This document shows positions 56,912 through 64,000 of a DNA stretch of 64,000 nucleotides, piece by piece. Position 1 is the first letter of the stretch; the number at the start of each line of letters is the position of its first letter. The notes under the pieces were generated by a model. It saw only the letters and a list, made by a program, of their open reading frames with translations, made no database searches and was not told the origin of the DNA. This DNA is from Drosophila miranda (lineage: Eukaryota > Arthropoda > Insecta > Diptera > Drosophilidae): positions 8,401,501 through 8,465,500 of the forward strand of contig NC_046676.1 in the NCBI RefSeq assembly GCF_003369915.1, read 5' to 3'. The position numbers were made by a program, and so were the translations under genes.

Positions 56912-59900
56912 GTGAGTCACCTGTCCGAATACACGGATTTCTACGGCATTGGGATCGGGAAAGCGGATAATTTCCTACTATTAATTATTTTAAATGTCTG
57001 AAGATTCTAATATGAATATGTATGGATGGATATGTCAGTAGGTTTACCACAAGAAGTTGCCATCCGAGGTTATCTACCTCGAACGTAGAGCTTAGGCTTA
57101 AGAGAGTAGATCTCTCTGCACAAGATCCTTACATCATGCCGTTCCTCCAACAATGTGGAACAGATGATTTTATTTTCAAATTTTTATAAATGAATTGTCT
57201 TTGTGTTAGTGGTTTCTCATTTTTATATAACGTATATCAAATGAATGAAATAACTTAATCGAACTTAACTTCGCAATCAATATAAAGGTGAAAACAAAAA
57301 AACATAAAAGTTTCGCTGGCAATCAAAATATTTCTGGTGATATTACGCCCCCCCCCCCCCCCCCCCCCGACGATCAACCTTGCAGGGCTATAGCATAGTC
57401 GATGGTCTAATGAAATCATTAAAAGAGCAACAACAATTAATTGATCATAAAAGGCAACGGCTTTCAATAGCCGCAAATAGATGGTTGGAATAAGCAGTCG
57501 AGCTTCAAGACATGCAATGGTTCCGTCCCCCTCCCCATCCCCCTCCCCGTCTCCGTTTCTGGTGGATTTCCGATTCTAGCCAAAAGATTTTACAACATCT
57601 TCAAGGCGCTGAGCGGCTGCTGGCGCAACAACAGCAACAACAGCAACAACTACAATGAGCCACTGTTGCCCCATCGACAGCAGCGCTGCAATAAACCAGT
57701 AGTTGGCGGTGGCGGTGGCAGTGGCGGTGGCGGTGGCGGTGGCAGGGGCCAGTGTCGGAGTCGCAGCTAATCTTGCAACACAGTTGCGCAACAAAGAATC
57801 CGAAACAACGGTACTAACGTGTTTGTTTTGTGGGGCTTGCTGAGGCTTTTCGATTCTGCTGCTATGTTCTGTTCTTGGCAGCAGCAAAGCAATCAGCTTT
57901 GAGCCAGTTGCGTGTAACAGGTTTTTCCTCTTGAATAACTGGGACTTTCTTACGGGACTTTTTCGGAGAGTTCTGCACAATGACGATGGAGGAAAACAGG
58001 TTGGCATCGGCATCGGCATCGGCAACAACAGCAACAATAAACACAAGAAGAACCAGCCTCGATCGGGGCACAACGGTGAGGCACACATTTCACGTTAGAA
58101 CCAACGGTGCTCTAGCCAAGTTGCAAGCCGCAGCTTGGGGCCCGGGGCCCGGGGTCCGGGCCAGAACAAGTTGGCTCTTGGCTCTTGGTTGCGCAACGCA
58201 AGCGACGGCAGCTGAAACCAGCACAAAATAAATCTAACATGATTTAAGCAACGGAAAAACATGAAATATTAATGCTGATGGCTGCCCCAGCTTCGTCTCC
58301 ACTCTTAGCTCTTCTCTCTAGCTCTTCACTCTCGACTGTTGGTGGTTGGTGGTTGGCGGTTGACGCTGGTAACGGTTGACGATGGTCTGCCCCCCCCCTC
58401 CCCCCGCCAGCACCATTCGCACCGATCGCTAATGAACCGATCCGATTCGATCCGTAAGGGCCCGATTAATCCGAATCTGAGTTGGGTAATGCGAGGTTTC
58501 TCTTCTTTTTGCTCAGACCCCACTCTATTGGAGTGCATCGTTGCGGTCTAAGACATTTTTTTTAGTTCTACAGAACACCTGATCTGAGTCTGATTTGAGA
58601 TCGAGGTGGAGGGAACGCTGGGGGAGACTCAAGTTCAACTCAAACTCAACCCAATCTAATATTCTTTTACTTATCTTCTGGATCGGAATCCATAGATGAG
58701 TAAATGCTCCTTGTGGACTCCTTGTGGATCGAATCCCTTATGCTTTCCCCGATTCTCATGACATACAGTATGAATTCAAACTTCCCGCCCTGTACACTGC
58801 CACACCCCCAGGCGGGCTAAAATTTCCCTTGAACAGATTTCCACCTCGGTGGGAATTTCCCAGACGACACGGAGAGAGCGGCGCTTAGGGGTGGAAAAGG
58901 CTGCGCAGCAATGCCGAGTGCGTATCGACTCGTGTCCGCTTCCAGTTTTCCCGGCTATGCACTTGGCATTATGCCTACTAACCCTATTTCGCGGCGGCTC
59001 GCAGCAGCGAGTCCCATTTTTCCGCTGCATGTGTGTGTGTGCGGCATACATATGCGATTTACCCAGCGGAGTGCGCGAGTGTGTGTGCGCGAGTCCCGGC
59101 CACCTCCTCTTCCAAGCCTGGCCACTGCCACAGCCACTGGCGGAGGAAGCAACCCCACGAAACGGAAAGTTTGTGCAGCGGCAGCGGCAGCGGCAGCGGC
59201 AGCAGGAAATGTGTTTGTGGCACTCGAATTTGGGACTCATTCCTGCAAAGGACGCAGCTTCGGTCAGCTGCTACCAACTGCTGCTCCAGTCCGAGGAGTG
59301 CACCTGCAACCAGAAGCCACAAAACGCGCGCGCGACGCATCCAATCAATGAAAATTTGCACATTTCCCAGCGAGAACCAAAGAAAATTCGGGAAAAAAGT
59401 GAAAAGGGATACAACCGCGACATGTTGATTCCTTGAAAGTGAATTACGGCAAACGGAAAAATGGAAAACAATTGAATTGTGAGACCTTTGCAAACGAGTA
59501 GGTGTGAAAACGTTGAAAACAGTCCGTGCATCCGGAGGAGTCGAGGAAAAGGAGGCCCCCTCCCCGGATCGTATCGATTTGCATGTGTGCCTGGTGCTGA
59601 AAAATCGATTATTAAAGCCACTGGGAGGCCACTTTCCACTCGCCAGCAGCTGGTGGTTGTCGTTGTTGCCGCTGCCTCTGATGGTGGGGCGGCTGGTGGT
59701 GTGTGTGTGTGTGGGTGCGGGTGCATGGTGGGTGGTGGGTGGTGATTGCGTGCCGCAATGTGGGAAATAAACAGAGGCAAGAGCAGCAGCGCTGGCAGAG
59801 ACACACTTCCAACTGATTTGACGTCGGCGAGTTCCAATGGCGCTGCTTCCACCGAATGCTGCAGCGCAGGCTTGCAGCCATCCAGCAGCTCCTCGTTGCA

Positions 59901-60617
59901 AGTGCAGCAGCAGCAGCAGGATACGAAAGCGAGGATGACAACAACGAGGACGCGAACGACAACGACTACAAGCAGCCGCGACTACGGATACAGATACAGG
60001 CACAGCCACAGATACACAGCAACAGCAACAGCAACAGCAGCAACAATCGCTTCACAATAGCCCAGAAGCGGCAGCATATTGTGGCCAAAAGGAAAATCCA
60101 TTTAGTTACATTTAAAGACACAATCGACAGTGAGAGAAAGAAAGACATACCAGTTAATCAAAGCGACTAGTTCATTAATCGGCATCGGAACTATCGCGTC
60201 TATCGCACAAAGAAGCCTCGGCCCCGGCCCAGGCCCAGGGAACGATTCGAATTGACAAGAAACGATACGAAACGAAACGAAACGAAACGCACAGGTGCAT
60301 TTGGCAGGCTCCCCCACAAGTCCTTCCGAGTCCCCAGTATCCCCCCACTCCCCCCGGTATCTACACCATTTGACAAGCAATCGCGCGAAGGGAAATGTGA
60401 AGAAAATAATGTATGTTTAGTCGACAATTATAAGTGCACTTTCGTAAGGCTGATTTTGAATTTACTTATTTCGATGTTGTGCTTCTACACCAAAAATACG
60501 GCAAGCCAGGCAGCAATCAAACAATAAACGAGCAAATGATGCAAGTGAAAGTGTTTAAGCGTTAAGAGGCGTTGGGACCCAAAGAGGGGCAAGCGACCAG
60601 CAAGACTCTCCGTACAG
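56912..60617 (+). other. Non-coding stretch with 5' UTR-like sequence
   Basis: A 21-base C run is at 57348-57368, and GGTGGC/GGCGGT repeats lie near 57700-57745. From about 59400 on, CAG/CAA-rich sequence with several short upstream frames looks like a Drosophila 5' UTR. The frame starting MWEINRGKSSSAGRD at 59758 is open for 100 codons and has a weak donor (CAA|GTGCAG near 59899) whose phase 0 would fit the exon at 60618. This is a candidate start only. The minus-strand frame at 57576-58088 has no support. Confidence 0.3.
57348..57368 (+). repeat. 21-base C homopolymer
   Basis: Uninterrupted C run on the + strand between two AT-rich flanks. The length may be imprecise in the assembly. Confidence 0.9.
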
Positions 60618-61916
60618 TTGCACCAAACAGCCGCCACGACGGATAGGCCCCGAGATCTCCTGCTGATTCAGCAGGCCAAGCCCGCAGGCAGCAACAACAA
60701 CAACAACAGGGCCTCGCCCGGTGGCAGCCACACGTACATCGATGCGGACGCCGCCACCGCCGCTGCCGTGGCGAGCCTGCGCAGCAAGGTGCCCTCCATA
60801 TCGATAATCCCGCTGCCGGTGTCCACCACGATCGTGGCCAGAAGTGGCCCGGCAACCCAGACCACCCAGAGCACCCAGCCGCCGCAGCTAACGCATGTTC
60901 GCAGCACCTCCAACAAGGCCACAGCCACATCTCCGCCTCTGGCCTACCTCTCGGAGGCAGGTGGCTCGGGAGCTGCCGCCACTCCCGCACTGGCGATCCT
61001 GCAGCGACCGCAGCAGCAGCACCAGTACCAGCAGACCGACAAGTGCACCGTGCTGAAGCTGGACATGCTGAAGCACTCGGTGGCCACCACCAGCACCACC
61101 ACCAGCAGCAGCAGCTCCACGAGCACCACCGGCGCCACGTACCTGCAGATAGAACAGCAGCTGAGCGAACTGGAGGCCGCCGACGAGGAGGAGGAGAACA
61201 TGGCCAACCTGCTGGGGAGCGCGCCGCCGGCCCAGATCCTGGCCAACCAGCCCATCATCGTGAAGATCGAGCCGACCCAGGCCTTCCACATCGTGGACGA
61301 GGGCGATACGCGGGTGCTAAGCCTGCCCCTTAGCGATGCCGACAAGCTGGGGGCCAGCTGGATCGACCTCAAGGACATTGCCGGCCTTCAGGCGGGCAGC
61401 GGGGCCACGCTGCTGGATGTGTGCTTCGAGCAGACCAATGAGGACGGCACCATCATAGCCACGGTCCAGCCCGATACGGATACGGAGCTGGAGCTGGAGG
61501 CGGAGCTGCAGGCTGAGCTCGAGGCGGAGGATGAGACTGACCAGGAGCCCCCAGCCCCCAAGAGAGTGGCCAGGCAGCAGCCGGCGCGAACGCAGCTCAA
61601 GTACATGTCGGAGCCCCCGGCCCTGGCCAGATCGAGCAGCTTCAGCAGCATCAGCAACATCAGCTCCGTCTGCAAGACGATGGCCAGCAACACCAGCGAA
61701 AGCACCATCAGCAATCCCGTCATCATCGGCAACCAGCATCCCAAGGGGCGGGACCGGCCCAAGGAGCGAACGCCACCGCCAATGTCGCTGCTCATCGCAC
61801 AGAAGCCCGCTGCAACGACAGCACAGGGAACATCTGCCACATCTGCCACATCTGCCACATCTGCCACATCGGCCACATCGGCCAGAGAGACCCACGGCAG
61901 CAGCAATGCCATGACA
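60618..61916 (+). CDS. Internal coding exon of an unidentified nuclear-type protein (partial)
   Basis: An acceptor ACTCTCCGTACAG ends at 60617 and a donor ACAG|GTAAAT begins at 61917. The 433-codon frame has no early ATG, so an upstream exon must supply the start, and it continues beyond the window. It is Thr/Ser/Gln/Asn-rich, with a poly-Gln stretch, an acidic run (ELELEAELQAELEAEDE), a KRVARQQPART basic patch that could be a nuclear signal, a Ser-rich SSSFSSISNISS stretch, and a five-fold SAT repeat near the end. No DNA-binding domain is seen in this part. Composition suggests a transcription factor N-terminus. In D. melanogaster Hr46 (Hr3) lies in the same chromosome region as Hdc, so a long isoform of that gene is possible, but I cannot confirm it. 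Confidence 0.6.
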
Positions 61917-64000
61917 GGTAAATCCGATATCCGATTAATAGCCATTCATTCCGCTGCCACTTGACAGCCACTCAACTCGACTTAAGACCACTGGAGTAGT
62001 GGTTTAATCCCCCCGTAGTACAGTCTAATGAGTCTATAATAAGTCTATGAGAATCCATCTTTTTCCCACATATGGACTCATCCTTGTGCAGCCTCGCTTA
62101 TATTATTTAATTGCCTAACTTTTGCTTGGAATTTTAAGACTTATAATCGCAAAGAGTCCGTCAACAATGGACTAAGAGCCGAGGATTACCCAAGGAGGCC
62201 CTAAAACCACTTTCAAAACAAACTTATACCCTTTATACCCTTTATATTTGTCTTTGGTAATACCAAATGGTCTAAAAATGTTGGGAGTTTATCTTAGCTT
62301 CTCGAAAAATTCGTAGAAGTTTGAGAAACCGTCGGTGCCCGTAAACCCTTTTCATATGTAGAAATCCTTGACCGTGAAGAATCCTTCCTCGTTGTCTTCT
62401 TTGAATGAGTGCGAAAGGGTCGGGTGGTAACTCTCTGAGGGGAGTCGACAATGAGCCACAGTAGGAGCTCTCAGAGTGAACAATGGCCCATTCGTGGTTT
62501 CCCTTAGGCATGAATCCCCAGAACCTAAGAATCCAAAAAATTCAAGCTATGCAAATGAACGTCGATTGCGCAAGCATCCTCAGCAGCAATTAACAGGCTG
62601 ACACATCAGCAGCTCCAGCAGTGGCAGCGGCAGTGGCAACAACAGGTGTACACACCCCATGCTAAAAAGAATTTCAATTTACAAGCCTCGATTTATTGGC
62701 TATTCACCTTTGTGTGGCTGCAGCAGCAGCAGCCCCGGCCGAGGCAGAGGCAGAGGCAGAGGCAGAGGCAGCGCCAGTGGCAGAGGCAAGTGTCCCACTT
62801 TCCACAGCCAACAACCAACAGCAACAAGAACATGTTTTGACATACTAAATAAGCCTCACTCGCTCCGGCCATGTCTAGGTGTTCTTTGCCATTAGGTTCT
62901 GTTTCTGTTAGCTGTTTCTGTCTCTCCTTGCCTTCCCCCCCGCCGCACTGCCGCACTGCTATTCTGCCGCTCTGCCGCTCTGCCGTTCTGCCTGTTTTTT
63001 GCGACTCTCGCTGCCCCGGCATATTCGCTTTACTGCTTCTTGGCTCGAATGAGCTGGCTACCCAGCAACATGGCCAAGACTCTGCTGTTGCTGTTGCTGT
63101 TGCTGGTTCTTCTTCTTGGCTCATATTTTTACCGTAGCTCGAACCCTAGCGGTAAAATCGTCAACTACAAACTATACAGTTAGCTGAATGGAGCCTAAGC
63201 ACAGAAAGAGAGACAGAGAGAGAGCGAGAGAGAGAGAGGAGGAGGCTCAAACCCAAGCTAAAACATAATAGAATCAACGTCTGTAGGCACTCAAGCTTGA
63301 AGGGACGATTGACTGGGGGCGGGGTGGGGGGAGGGTAGCTTTTCCAGCTAAGCCGAAAGAAAAATTGATTTGGCATAGCCCCAGGGCCCAGAGCTGCTCG
63401 GTTCTGCTCACTTGATGGCTACAAATGAGTGTCAGGCACTGACACGACTTCCCCCCCCCCTGCAGAAGCCCCACAGTCAGTCGGCCAAGATTGATCTATA
63501 TTTTATAGTTTTTGTTTTTGTTGATAGTTTCTGCTGAGGGCGGCACTCTTCGGCTACTCATTAGCCTGCCGGGGGGCGGTGGCTGGATGTCGGACCTGCT
63601 CGGACCGTGATTGATGATCGATCGACATCAAATGTTACCTAATTGCCGTCCCAACTGGACCAAGTAGAACCAAGCCCAGAAGCAATGCTCTCTCTTGAGT
63701 TCCTTAAGCCCCCATTATATCTGAAAGTATTCCAACTTTAACTTTAACTTTAAGAAATGAAGATCTTTTTTTCGTAGCAAGATTTGTATAATATTGAGAC
63801 GAACAAACTGAATATCTTTCTCAATCATTCTCAAAAGTCCTCCTTGCATTATAATCTTTTATTACTTTAAATATTGCTTGAAATGAAACAAGTTTTCCAT
63901 TCAAAATATGATTCATATGCTCTAGTCTGGATCATCCAACAGTCACGTGCACATTTGACAATGATTAGCCCACATAATAATGGTTGGCAAAAAGGTGCAT
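61917..64000 (+). other. Intron of the right-hand gene
   Basis: Begins at GTAAATCCG. No exon was recognised to the window end. It contains GAGGCA hexamer repeats near 62740-62770, CTCTGCCGCTCTGCCG repeats near 62960-62990 and GA tracts near 63205-63240. Confidence 0.5.

Noticed and set aside
57576..58088. 170-codon minus frame with hydrophobic stretches and (AT)n-type Ala-Thr repeats
   Set aside because: It arises from GGTGGC and GGCATC repeats, has no promoter or splice support, and lies in a probable intron or UTR of the + strand gene.

Overview
The window is animal nuclear DNA with Drosophila-type gene structure: introns of 55-76 nt beside introns of several kb, GTRAGT donors, DRE (TATCGATA) and Motif-1 (GGTCACACTG) core promoter elements, and CAG/Gln and Ala-rich coding repeats. 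Two neighbours are recognisable, synaptobrevin (Syb) and histidine decarboxylase (Hdc). As I recall they are linked in chromosome region 46F of D. melanogaster (Muller element C). Protein differences from the melanogaster versions I remember and the abundant simple sequence suggest another species, perhaps of the obscura group; that is inference.

Left third (1-21.4 kb, + strand): one gene with a long 5' UTR, a 19-codon first coding exon (2673-2730), a 12.8-kb intron and two main coding exons (15490-16260, 16328-18462). The product resembles vertebrate GSE1, a subunit reported in HDAC/LSD1-CoREST complexes. The big intron holds a textbook recursive splice site at 8718/8719. The 3' end offers three alternative C-termini, one made by intron retention with intronic polyadenylation and two by tandem acceptors.

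Middle (21.4-33 kb): a poorly resolved minus-strand gene with a cluster of DRE motifs; a ~5.4-kb Foldback-like element with long inverted ends and about 34 tandem copies of a 127-bp unit; an uncertain 150-codon reading frame; a broken Tc1-like transposon; an orphan exon-like reading frame; and a possible two-exon + strand transcript whose only ATG is formed by splicing across a 2.1-kb, strikingly T-rich intron.

Centre right (33-52.7 kb), compact and well resolved: a secreted Arg/Tyr/Gly-rich protein (-), a chondroitin GalNAc-transferase (-), a 39-bp AT-rich minisatellite, Syb (+) with two alternative terminal exons, a head-to-head pair of multi-span membrane proteins with identical intron phases (- and +; the + one resembles the TMBIM/Lifeguard family), and Hdc (-, eight coding exons, 851 residues). 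Exon junctions below were checked for phase and give uninterrupted frames.

Right end (52.7-64 kb): Hdc upstream region, a GA/CT-rich promoter-like region, possible 5' UTR sequence, and a 1.3-kb + strand coding exon (60618-61916) of an unidentified nuclear-type protein that starts and ends at splice sites. Hr46/Hr3 is a synteny-based guess for it only.

Functionally, Hdc (histamine synthesis) and Syb (vesicle fusion) both act in synaptic transmission. The other genes share no evident pathway. No tRNA, rRNA or CRISPR locus was seen.
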